Shown piece by piece: positions 1-6,869 of a stretch of 35,755 bases of DNA. The DNA lies in contig JAJYMR010000264.1 in the NCBI GenBank assembly GCA_021786815.1, forward strand, positions 1 through 35,755. The letters run 5' to 3'. The position numbers were made by a program, and so were the translations under genes. The stretch is from Deltaproteobacteria bacterium. Its GTDB lineage: Bacteria > Desulfobacterota > Binatia > Binatales > Binataceae. The notes below the pieces were generated by a model. The model searched no databases. It saw only the letters and a list, made by a program, of their open reading frames with translations, and was not told the DNA's origin. How positions within the stretch are numbered: the first letter of the stretch is position 1; the number at the start of each line of letters is the position of its first letter.

Positions 1-117
1 CTTCGCCTTGAGCATGGGCAGAAAGACTTCCGGCACCGTCACTGCCAGTTGATCGCGAACCCACCTCTCCTTACCGGGTTTGGTCCGAATCAGGTACCAT
101 TGCGGCGTCGATGACAT
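1..117 (-). CDS. NusG/RfaH-family transcription elongation factor, N-terminal 39 codons (runs off the window)
   Basis: Reading the minus strand from an ATG at 117 gives 39 open codons to the window edge. The peptide begins MSSTPQWYLIRTKPGKERW and continues with VRDQL and VFLPMLKAK. This is the start of a NusG N-terminal (NGN) domain, whose hallmark is WY-x2-RT-x-P-x2-E-x2-V-x3-L followed by a short strand resembling EVFLP. A strong ribosome-binding site, GGGGAGGA, lies four bases before the ATG. Specialised NusG paralogues (RfaH, UpxY, LoaP) bind RNA polymerase and suppress termination in long operons, often polysaccharide clusters. The short N-terminus and the position beside an outer-membrane protein gene, rather than secE/rplK, favour a paralogue over housekeeping NusG. 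The KOW domain and any operon it serves lie outside the window. Confidence 0.72.
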   Translation of the reverse strand, partial: MSSTPQWYLIRTKPGKERWVRDQLAVTVPEVFLPMLKAK

Positions 118-205
118 GATTCCTCCCCAAGATCACCGGAATGCGCGACGCCGATATTACATCGCAGGCACCGCGTTGACGCAAAACCGACGCACGGATA
201 ACGGA

Positions 206-237
206 AAGGCGGCTGCGCCATGCTACGCAACCGCCTT
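206..237 (-). terminator. Stem-loop after the outer-membrane protein gene
   Basis: A 12-bp stem (206-217 with 226-237, one G-T wobble) with an eight-base loop lies 25 bases past the stop codon at 262. On the minus strand it is followed by a weak T-containing tract (TCCGTTATCC). It probably ends transcription of the barrel-protein gene before the NusG-like gene begins. The poor T-run leaves room for a processing or stability role instead. Confidence 0.55.
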
Positions 238-261
238 CCAAATCAGGCATTTGCGAGCGCT

Positions 262-2145
262 TTAGATCTCGTACGTGAAGCTCGCTTCGATTTCGTTCAT
301 TGTCTGGTCGCGGCTGAAGGCGAACGGGTCGGTGTACCGGCCGCTCTGGCCCAGGTACCACGTCGCGTTCAATCCGAACAGCACGTTGCGCGAGTAACGA
401 TAGGTGTTGGTAATCGTGTAGTTGCCGACCTCGTCGTCGACATCCCATGAGAACACGTTACCCATCGTCAACTGCCCGTTCATCAGCCAGTTGGTCGCTG
501 CCAGGAAGAAAAAGTTGTTGTCCGGGCGAATCTTGCCGATGAAATTACCGAAGTAGGGAACTGCGTCGCCATACAGGGAGGGATACCAGGTGTTGACATA
601 CTGGAACGTGAGGAAGGTGTGTTGCTTGGAAATCCACGGAATGTAAGTCGGACGGTCGCCGGCGACGATGAATCGCGTCTCCTGAGTCCAGTTCCAGCTT
701 CCAAGTCCCAGTTGTGGGCCGCGCGTTTTCGGGTTGGCCAGGGAGACACCGACTCGCGGCGCATAGAGAAAGTCGTAGCGATAAACGACGTCGGTAAAAT
801 CCTTGTCGTAATATGTGCCGGTCGAGCCGAAGAAGGGGTTACGCTGGTAAGCCTGGGACAACAGTATTCGTTCGGTACCGACGACCGAACCAATCTTGGG
901 CTTGCCAAAGTCGAACTGGGTAAAGCTGGTGTAAATCCCGGGGTAGGCCTCCGTGAATCCGGCTGGCGTAGCGCACATAGTGCACAGACCCGGAGTGGAA
1001 AGGCGATCCTCGTACAGGAAAATGAAACTCGCCTGCAGCCCGTTCCCAATCGGAAGCAGCGACGAATAGCGGAATCCGAACTCGCTGTTCTGGATGGTGT
1101 TGGTGGGATACGGGGTTACCGAGAGGACGTTCTCCTGCAAGAAGACACCGGGGTTGAACAGGCTGACCGGAGCCCCGTTTGCGGTGACTAGAGCGAGCGG
1201 ATGCCACGGTTGGCTGGCGAACGTCCCCTCACCGACCGGCTGCCCGAACATACTGTACGTCGGGTTCCCACCCCCGCCCAGCGCTCCGGGGTAGATCCAT
1301 GGGCTGCGCGGGTCGGTGGTATTTACGATCGTTCCATCACCATACCAATCGCCCGGTATCCAGAAGAATTCCGCTTCATTGTTCGCGGTCTTCAGGAAGT
1401 CGGGGAGGATATAGTTGAACTTGATCATGTTGAGGTTTTCGCGCAGGTATTCCGGCGTCTCGAAATTATCCCAGTGATACATGAAGTTGACGCTGTTGGT
1501 GATTTCGGTGCCGGATAGCGCGTCCGCCTCGGTCCAGATGACCTCCTGTTTGCCCACGCGCATCGAGAAATTGTCAGTGAAGTTCAACTGCGCGTAGTAC
1601 TCGTGCAGGTTATTCTGGAAATACTCCTGTTGTAGGGTGTTCTGTGAGTATGGATACCAACCGAGATTGGACGGCACCACACCCATGCCTTTTATCGAGC
1701 CGAAGGCGTCGTACCACGGGCGATAGAAAGCGAAGAAGTCCGCGTCCTTCAGTATCAGCGTGTCGAACCGGCCGAAGAATTTGTAGTTTTTGACGAAGTG
1801 ATAATCGGGGCGAATATCACCGATCTGGCGGGCCTGAACCAGATCCCATCGGGTGAAGGCGAAGCTTCCGCCATTGCCATAACTCGCCGGGACTCCGGGA
1901 CTGATAACGACCTGGCTCGGAATTGCTCCCGTCGCAAGCGACTTGGATGGAACGCCGTTGTTTTTGAGGCTTGACTCGCCCCATCGGCCCGACCATCGCG
2001 ACTGAAAAAATCCGAATACTGAAAAATCGCCCTGCGTGATCGTGGCCATTGCGGCTGACGACCACATCATCGCCGTTCCCGCCACGGCGACTACCAGGAG
2101 ACTCCTCCACAAACCGCGAACCGTTCCCTCAGCTCTGTTAGCCAT
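262..2145 (-). CDS. Outer-membrane beta-barrel protein (DUF1302/porin-like)
   Basis: A 627-residue exported protein. ATG 2145 is chosen because GGGGGAG lies just before it; an in-frame TTG at 2157 would overlap that site. The N-terminus has a basic start, a hydrophobic stretch (LLVVAVAGTAMMW) and an Ala-x-Ala cleavage region (SSAAMATI). The mature protein has alternating aromatic/polar strands rich in Tyr, Trp, Phe and Asn and ends in a barrel-like strand (EASFTYEI). Segments such as GFFQSRWSGRW and RFDTLILKDADFFAFYRPW resemble DUF1302-type barrel proteins of deltaproteobacterial genomes, which are thought to move hydrophobic or aromatic compounds across the outer membrane. The substrate cannot be read from sequence. 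It appears monocistronic, with a hairpin downstream and a duplicated 77-bp leader region upstream. Confidence 0.7.
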   Translation of the reverse strand: MANRAEGTVRGLWRSLLVVAVAGTAMMWSSAAMATITQGDFSVFGFFQSRWSGRWGESSLKNNGVPSKSLATGAIPSQVVISPGVPASYGNGGSFAFTRWDLVQARQIGDIRPDYHFVKNYKFFGRFDTLILKDADFFAFYRPWYDAFGSIKGMGVVPSNLGWYPYSQNTLQQEYFQNNLHEYYAQLNFTDNFSMRVGKQEVIWTEADALSGTEITNSVNFMYHWDNFETPEYLRENLNMIKFNYILPDFLKTANNEAEFFWIPGDWYGDGTIVNTTDPRSPWIYPGALGGGGNPTYSMFGQPVGEGTFASQPWHPLALVTANGAPVSLFNPGVFLQENVLSVTPYPTNTIQNSEFGFRYSSLLPIGNGLQASFIFLYEDRLSTPGLCTMCATPAGFTEAYPGIYTSFTQFDFGKPKIGSVVGTERILLSQAYQRNPFFGSTGTYYDKDFTDVVYRYDFLYAPRVGVSLANPKTRGPQLGLGSWNWTQETRFIVAGDRPTYIPWISKQHTFLTFQYVNTWYPSLYGDAVPYFGNFIGKIRPDNNFFFLAATNWLMNGQLTMGNVFSWDVDDEVGNYTITNTYRYSRNVLFGLNATWYLGQSGRYTDPFAFSRDQTMNEIEASFTYEI

Positions 2146-2168
2146 AGACTCCCCCAAGCCAGATGGAA

Positions 2169-2320
2169 CTTCCGTGGTTGGCCAAGAACCCCAAAACCCT
2201 GGCCTCCCCCGCTATGACGCTTGTGCGCCGCGCCCTCCCAGGCATCTTCCGCGGTTGGCCAAGAACCCAAACCCTGGCCTCGCCGCTATGACACCTGTGC
2301 GCCGCGCCCTCCCAAGCACG
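2169..2320. repeat. Two tandem copies of a ~77-bp unit upstream of the barrel-protein gene
   Basis: Copy one (about 2169-2245) and copy two (about 2246-2320) share the order CTTCCG, GGTTGGCCAAGAACC, ACCCTGGCCTC, CGCTATGAC and TGTGCGCCGCGCCCTCCCA, with a few substitutions and small indels. The shared GGTTGGCCAAGAACC contains the palindrome TTGGCCAA. Copy one ends about 24 bases before the ATG at 2145, so the pair probably lies in the 5' leader or promoter of the barrel gene. Two copies with no spacers are not a CRISPR array. Confidence 0.85.
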
Positions 2321-2644
2321 TCACGGCGGCGAAATAGCACCCGCGCATACAGGATGTCAACCATTCTAATTTTTGCTCTGTCGATAAGGCGCGCTTTTAC
2401 TTACGCAAGTTCAGGCTTCTCCTGTGATGGTTGGGCGGACCTAACCGGTGCATCCCGGCGGATGACCGTCCCGCGGCATTTCCGATGAGCAAACCCGAAC
2501 ACGGAGACCGGCCACCTGCGCCGTCGCGGCCTGTTGAAATGCGCATATGCGCGAAAGCACACGCGCAGAGGCGCTTCGGACACCTAGATTCAGGCGAGCG
2601 CGGGACCGCTCGGTGCGAAAACGGAGGGCCGATGCCTCAGGGCG
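2321..2644. other. Non-coding stretch between the barrel-protein gene and the DUF3501 gene
   Basis: No convincing coding frame, tRNA or riboswitch is seen. The short open frames here lack codon bias and ribosome-binding sites. It probably holds the promoter of the leftward barrel gene (AT-rich patch near 2360-2405) and the 3' end of the DUF3501 transcript. Confidence 0.5.
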
Positions 2645-3232
2645 CTAGTATTCGCTTGCGAGATCTTCGGCGAGCGCGTGTGCGAGGGCGCCCGATATTT
2701 CAGCTCTCACGGAGAGGTTCGGATGGTCCACCTCGATCGCGGCCTTGCCCGCCTCGGCCAGCGCCAGGAACGCATTAGCGTCGACTGCCGCGTCAAAGTG
2801 GATGAACTGAACTGAGCTTATTCGCTCGGTTGACATCTGCCGCGTGTCGAACCTGGCCGGAAACCTTCGGTCGCCGAGTTTCAACCACACGTGGTTCTCC
2901 AGTCCGACCAGCCGGCGAAGCGCCGCGTCGCGCTCGGCGGACTCGCCGAACTCAATAAGCATCGTGGCCGCGAATCCGCCCGCGCGCGGCAGCAGTTCGT
3001 TGTACGTGTCGATCTCGTGCTGCAGGGCCTCGGGCGCCGCGATCTTCTCGGCGCGCAACATCTCCTCGATCTGGTACCAGACCGTCCGTCCGTTCTCGAA
3101 CAGCAGCGTCAGATGCGCGCCGACCGCGAGCCTGCGCCGGTTTTTCTCATGGATGAACAGGGCGCGAAGGCGCGGCCGCACCATTTCCCATTGTTCGAAA
3201 GGAAGAATCTCGTCTCTGCTGACAGGTTTCAT
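2645..3232 (-). CDS. DUF3501 family protein
   Basis: A 195-residue soluble protein beginning MKPVSRDEILPFEQWEMVR. The early KNRRRLAVGAHLTLLFENG and WYQIEEMLRAE segments and the ELLPRAGGFAATMLIE segment are characteristic of DUF3501. No signal peptide, membrane helix or metal-binding cysteine cluster is visible. ATG 3232 is preferred; an in-frame TTG at 3238 is the alternative and neither has a strong ribosome-binding site. The gene follows the Fe-S/CCG oxidoreductase gene by 57 bases and is probably the last gene of the perR-rubrerythrin operon. From general knowledge, DUF3501 genes recur beside this Fe-S protein and rubrerythrin, implying a shared peroxide- or iron-related role. The biochemical function is unknown. 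Confidence 0.8.
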   Translation of the reverse strand: MKPVSRDEILPFEQWEMVRPRLRALFIHEKNRRRLAVGAHLTLLFENGRTVWYQIEEMLRAEKIAAPEALQHEIDTYNELLPRAGGFAATMLIEFGESAERDAALRRLVGLENHVWLKLGDRRFPARFDTRQMSTERISSVQFIHFDAAVDANAFLALAEAGKAAIEVDHPNLSVRAEISGALAHALAEDLASEY

Positions 3233-3289
3233 CGTCAAATCCGTGTGCGGCTATCGACGCCAATTGCAACGGCGCGCGCAATCGTAAGA

Positions 3290-4633
3290 CTACTGGCCCT
3301 CTTGCTTGGGCGCTTCGGGCACCTTGTCGGGAAATCCGCCATCCTCGTAGGCGCGAGCCAGCACCTCGATGGGATGAAGCGGATGGGTGCCGGTGGCCTG
3401 TTCAATCTGGAGCGCCGAGAGCGGGCAATCGGTCGCCATCACCTTGCCCTCGGCGTTGCGCATCCCGTCAAAGGCTTTCGCGCCGCATTTCATCGAAAGC
3501 TCGAAGAACTCCTTCTTCATCGCCCACGTGCCGTCGTGCGCACTGCACGCGTCGACAGTGACGATCTCGGCACCGGGTATGAGACGCATCAGATCGCGCG
3601 AGCGAAAGCCGATTTGCTGGGCCTTCAAATGACACGGCACGTGGTAAGCCACTCTGCCCGGCGTGCTGCGGAAATCGCGGTTGAAAGCGCCGTCGCTCTT
3701 TAGCTTCCAGAGCATCTCGTGCACATCGACGATGGCCCCGGAAAATTCCCTGACTTCGTCACCGGCGAGCAGGCTCGGATACTCCAGGCGCATCGTGAGC
3801 GAGCAGGTCGGGTTGAGCACCGCGACCTTGTAGCCCTCGCGCACCATCGGCAGCATCGAGGCCACGTTGGCGCGCGCCTGCTCGCGCGCGAACTCAACGT
3901 TGCCGCTGTCGAGCGCGGGCATCCCGCAACAGTTCTGCTTCGGGCAGGCGATCGCGCATCGGTTCTTCGCAAGCACGCTCACCGCCGCACGTCCGGGGCT
4001 GGTGTTGTAAAAGTTCACAAAGCAGGTGGGAAACAGGATCACCTTTGCGGCGGGATTCTCTGGCGCCTTGGGCAGGCCCGTGCGCGCGACCCATTTTTCG
4101 AACGTTTCGGCCGCGAACTCGGGAAGCTTCTTGTCGCGATGAATCCCGAGCGTCATCTCCATGGCGACGCGCTGGAGCCGGATGCGCGAACCCAGGTTGG
4201 CAAGCGCGGGCGCGGCTGCGCCGAGCCGTCCGAGCATGTCCGGATTGCCGAGCAAACGCTCACGAAGCGGCACGCCCGACTCCTTCGCTTTCACCGCCCT
4301 GACGCGGGCCATCAGGCGCGGAAAATCGAGCTGAAATTCATGGCCGTCGCGCGGCGTGTAGGGGCATCGCACCTCGCACAGCTTGCATCCGTAACAAAGC
4401 TCGACGACCCGGTCCTTCTCGGCTGGCGTGAGCTTCAGAACGTCGCCGTCGTTGCGATCCACGGCCTCGAACAGCGCCGGAAACGACGGGCACATGTTAA
4501 AGCACAGCCGGCACCCGTGGCAGATGTCGAAGACACGGTCGATCTCCTTGGCGAGACCGGCGCGCTCCCAGTACTTCGGCTCGGTCGTGTTGTATGAGAG
4601 ACCGTCGGTCGGCCTCGACTCTATACGACTCAT
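3290..4633 (-). CDS. Two-[4Fe-4S], CCG-domain oxidoreductase (GlpC/heterodisulfide reductase-like)
   Basis: A 447-residue protein. ATG 4633 is chosen because GGAGAAGG lies just upstream; reading further upstream adds a non-conserved Arg/Pro-rich leader. The N-terminus has two ferredoxin motifs: C38-x2-C41-x2-C44-x3-C48-P and C80-x2-C83-x2-C86-x3-C90-P. The C-terminal half has cysteine-rich CCG-type segments: PTCFVNFY with CPKQNCCGMPALDSG, then PCHLKAQQIG with a divergent second motif, DACSAHDGTW, as in GlpC-type members. Such proteins pass electrons between Fe-S clusters and quinones or thiol/disulfide partners. No membrane helix is seen, so it is probably cytoplasmic or membrane-associated through partners. 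Its place between rubrerythrin and DUF3501 suggests it feeds or drains electrons in peroxide detoxification; that role is inferred. The second CCG lacks the double Cys, as is usual in this subgroup. Confidence 0.82.
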   Translation of the reverse strand: MSRIESRPTDGLSYNTTEPKYWERAGLAKEIDRVFDICHGCRLCFNMCPSFPALFEAVDRNDGDVLKLTPAEKDRVVELCYGCKLCEVRCPYTPRDGHEFQLDFPRLMARVRAVKAKESGVPLRERLLGNPDMLGRLGAAAPALANLGSRIRLQRVAMEMTLGIHRDKKLPEFAAETFEKWVARTGLPKAPENPAAKVILFPTCFVNFYNTSPGRAAVSVLAKNRCAIACPKQNCCGMPALDSGNVEFAREQARANVASMLPMVREGYKVAVLNPTCSLTMRLEYPSLLAGDEVREFSGAIVDVHEMLWKLKSDGAFNRDFRSTPGRVAYHVPCHLKAQQIGFRSRDLMRLIPGAEIVTVDACSAHDGTWAMKKEFFELSMKCGAKAFDGMRNAEGKVMATDCPLSALQIEQATGTHPLHPIEVLARAYEDGGFPDKVPEAPKQEGQ

Positions 4634-4684
4634 CGGAATTGCCTTCTCCAGGGATGCGCCCGGGCGGCGCGGCGAGAAACGGAC

Positions 4685-4711
4685 CCGGCAACATGCCATC
4701 GCATGTTCCGG
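4685..4711. promoter_or_regulatory. Stem-loop in the rubrerythrin/Fe-S gene gap (first of two)
   Basis: AACATGC (4690-4696) pairs with GCATGTT (4701-4707) around a four-base loop, extended by CCGG/CCGG across one bulged C. It lies 50-80 bases before the Fe-S gene start on the transcribed minus strand. There is no T-run, so RNA processing, stability or an internal regulatory role is as likely as termination. Confidence 0.5.
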
Positions 4712-4733
4712 CGCGGGCGAAAGCTTCAATCCG

Positions 4734-4762
4734 GGGCCGGCCGAAACTTGTCCGGCCGGCCC
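4734..4762. promoter_or_regulatory. GC-rich stem-loop just after rubrerythrin (second of two)
   Basis: GGGCCGGCCG (4734-4743) pairs perfectly with CGGCCGGCCC (4753-4762) around a nine-base loop, beginning 22 bases past the rubrerythrin stop codon at 4784. It may cap the abundant perR-rubrerythrin message, partly uncoupling it from the Fe-S and DUF3501 genes. No strong T-tract follows. Confidence 0.55.
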
Positions 4763-4783
4763 GCGACAAGGTTAATTCCGACC

Positions 4784-5203
4784 TTAACTTAGCGACTGTG
4801 CTGCCTTGGCGAAACGTCCCGCGTGCGACTTTTCGGCCTTGGCCAGCGTCTCGAACCAGTCCGCTATCTCGGGAAAGCCTTCCTCGCGCGCCGTCTTCGC
4901 CATCCCGGGATACATGTCGGTGTACTCGTAGGTTTCGCCGTGAACCGCCGATTTGAGGTTCAGCATGGTGTCGCCGATCGGCTGATCGGTCACCGGGTCA
5001 CCCACGCTCTTGAGATAGTCGAGATGGCCATGGGCGTGGCCGGTTTCGCCCTCCGCGGTATCGCGAAACAGGCCGGCAATTTCGGGCTGACCCTCGACGT
5101 CCGCAACCTTTGCGAAGTAGAGGTAGCGGCGGTTGGCCTGGCTTTCGCCCGCAAAGGCCTCCTTCAGGTTCTGGTGGGTTTTGGTTCCCTTGAGATTCTT
5201 CAT
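4784..5203 (-). CDS. Rubrerythrin (diiron domain only)
   Basis: A 139-residue four-helix ferritin-like protein. The diiron ligands are visible: E20, E53-x2-H56, E90 (with E93) and E124-x2-H127. The usual C-terminal rubredoxin domain (two CxxC knuckles) is absent and the protein contains no cysteine, so electrons must come from a separate donor. Rubrerythrins reduce hydrogen peroxide in the cytoplasm of anaerobes and microaerophiles. The ATG has a GAGGAGG site eight bases upstream and begins three bases after the perR stop codon, so the two genes are almost certainly co-transcribed and probably translationally coupled. The neighbouring Fe-S/CCG protein is an obvious candidate electron partner, although this is inference. 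Confidence 0.93.
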   Translation of the reverse strand: MKNLKGTKTHQNLKEAFAGESQANRRYLYFAKVADVEGQPEIAGLFRDTAEGETGHAHGHLDYLKSVGDPVTDQPIGDTMLNLKSAVHGETYEYTDMYPGMAKTAREEGFPEIADWFETLAKAEKSHAGRFAKAAQSLS

Positions 5204-5206
5204 TGA

Positions 5207-5758
5207 TCAAGCCTCCTCGCCTGTCCTGGACCTGGATTCTTCAGCCGATCCGCGGGTTGAGCCCCGCCTTTGCGTCGCCCGCCGCGTGCGGCCCCTGCCC
5301 GCGCATGCGGGGCAGAGCGCATGAATTTCGAGCGAACTTCCCAGCACCTTGAAATCCCCGATCTCCTTGCAAGCGTCAAGCAGAGCGCTTACGTCGGGAA
5401 TCTCCACGTCGCGAATCCGCCGGCACTTCACGCAGATCACATGATGATGCGGCGTGACGTTGCCGTCGTAGCGGGCACTGTCGTGCAGCATCGTCACCTT
5501 GCGCGCCTCGCCGATCTCGCACAGCGTATCGAGCGTGCGATGGACGGTGGCGAGCGAGATATGGGGATGCTCGCGGCGCACCATCTCGTAAATCACGTCG
5601 GCGCGGGGATGCTCAGCCGATGAAAGCAGCGCCCTGATTATCGCAAGCCGCTGCGGAGTGACCGCCAGCCCGCCCCTTCGGCATCGCTCGGCGAACTCGG
5701 CCAGACGGCGCGCGGCATAGCCGGCGCGGCGCCCCTCACTGACCAGCTGTAGTTCCAT
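5207..5758 (-). CDS. perR: Fur-family peroxide/metal-responsive repressor, PerR-like
   Basis: A 183-residue Fur-family regulator. The winged helix spans roughly residues 30-90 (LAVTPQRLAIIRALL, then HISLATVHRTLDTL). A HHH metal-binding stretch (104-106) follows, with C109-x2-C112 and C149-x2-C152 forming the structural zinc site. Asp98 in RYDGNVTPHHH aligns with the Asp of Bacillus PerR that favours peroxide sensing; Fur proteins usually have Glu there. With rubrerythrin three bases downstream, PerR is the better name, although Fur or Zur cannot be excluded. The C-terminal tail (about residues 155-183) is Arg/Ser/Glu-rich and non-conserved. No Shine-Dalgarno precedes ATG 5758; the predicted transcript starts only about eight bases upstream, so it may be nearly leaderless. 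A palindrome over the -10 implies autoregulation. Confidence 0.85.
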   Translation of the reverse strand: MELQLVSEGRRAGYAARRLAEFAERCRRGGLAVTPQRLAIIRALLSSAEHPRADVIYEMVRREHPHISLATVHRTLDTLCEIGEARKVTMLHDSARYDGNVTPHHHVICVKCRRIRDVEIPDVSALLDACKEIGDFKVLGSSLEIHALCPACAGRGRTRRATQRRGSTRGSAEESRSRTGEEA

Positions 5759-5765
5759 CGTTTAG

Positions 5766-5802
5766 ATGATAATTACTATCATTCGATTCCAGCTATCGTC
5801 AA
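5766..5802 (-). promoter_or_regulatory. perR promoter with overlapping Fur/PerR-like operator
   Basis: On the minus strand TTGACG (5802-5797) forms a good -35; 16-18 bases on, the sequence ATGATAGTAATTATCAT (5782-5766) contains the -10. That sequence is an inverted repeat, ATGATA-N5-TATCAT, which also fits the 7-1-7 Fur-family box format (TGATAAT-T-ACTATCA). A bound repressor would cover the -10 and start site of the perR-rubrerythrin operon, so feedback control is likely. Confidence 0.68.
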
Positions 5803-5952
5803 GTACTTATATGCATCCGCGGCCGCCGCCCGCGCTTTGGCGACTGCGCCGAAATCGCGCGATGATGGGCGGTACCGGGCCGCATCGGCCGCGGCGCTCG
5901 CCGTCGCCCGGCCGAGACGGTTCGGCCAACGCTCGAGCGAGGGAGCACGCAC

Positions 5953-6762
5953 ATGATTCCAGTCGCATTGACTGTCGCGGGCTCGGATTCCAGCGGCGGC
6001 GCGGGAATCCAGGCCGACCTGAAGACCTTCGCCGCCTTCGGCGTGTTCGGCGCAAGCGCGATTACCGCGCTTACCGCGCAGAACACGCTCGGGGTGCGCG
6101 CTATCGCGAACCTCGAACCCGAGTTCATCGGCGCGCAGATAGACGCGGTATGTGACGACCTGGAGGTAAGCGCCGTAAAGACCGGAATGCTGTCGAACGC
6201 GGCGGCGATCGAAAAGGTCGCCGTGCACGTGCGCGCGCAGCGCCTTGCGAACCTCATCGTCGACCCCGTCATCGTTGCGGCAAGCGGTGACCGGCTTCTG
6301 GAGCATGACGCGATCACGATGCTCAAGTATGCGCTGTTCCCAGCGGCCACGCTCATCACTCCCAACATACGCGAGGCCGAGATTCTCGCCGGATGCGCGG
6401 TCAGAACCGCCGACGACATGCGCGAGGCGGCGCGGCGGTTGGTCACGATGGGCGCGCATTCGGTCCTGGTCACCGGCGGAGCGCTCGAGGGCGACGCGGT
6501 CGACGTGTTCTTCGACGGGCGCACGATGCGCGATTTTCGCGCGCCGCGGGTTGCGGTCGGACGCGCACATGGCGCGGGATGCACCCTGTCGGCCGCAATC
6601 GCGGCCTCGATGGCCCGCGGGCAGAATCTCGAGGATGCGATCGCGCTTGCCAAGCGGTACGTTACCCATGCACTCGAAACCGCGCCCGAGATAGGCCATG
6701 GCTCGCGCCCGCTCAACCATCTGGTCGGCTCGTTTCCGACCGATGTTGTAACGCCGCGATAG
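5953..6762 (+). CDS. thiD: Hydroxymethylpyrimidine/phosphomethylpyrimidine kinase
   Basis: A 269-residue ribokinase-fold enzyme that phosphorylates HMP and HMP-phosphate to HMP-diphosphate for thiamine synthesis in the cytoplasm. Diagnostic segments are AGSDSSGGAGIQADLKTF near the N-terminus, AVKTGMLSN, LIVDPVIVAASGDRLL, TPNIREAEIL, VLVTGGALEGD and the C-terminal GAGCTLSAAIAA, which carries the anion hole and catalytic base region. Length and motif order are normal for stand-alone ThiD. GAGGGAG precedes the ATG by seven bases. It is divergent from perR with no other thiamine gene nearby. No TPP riboswitch is evident in the 190-base leader. Confidence 0.95.
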   Translation: MIPVALTVAGSDSSGGAGIQADLKTFAAFGVFGASAITALTAQNTLGVRAIANLEPEFIGAQIDAVCDDLEVSAVKTGMLSNAAAIEKVAVHVRAQRLANLIVDPVIVAASGDRLLEHDAITMLKYALFPAATLITPNIREAEILAGCAVRTADDMREAARRLVTMGAHSVLVTGGALEGDAVDVFFDGRTMRDFRAPRVAVGRAHGAGCTLSAAIAASMARGQNLEDAIALAKRYVTHALETAPEIGHGSRPLNHLVGSFPTDVVTPR

Positions 6763-6869
6763 GCTGCAGCAGGCTGCTCAGGCTGGCTTCCTCCGCTTGT
6801 TGCTCCTAGATTCTATCGGGCGCAAATAGTGATTTCGCGACGCACGGGGTGCGGAGGAGGTGTCACGCT

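Noticed and set aside
2169..2320. Possible CRISPR array
   Set aside because: Only two copies, about 77 bases long, directly abutting, with no spacers and no cas genes.
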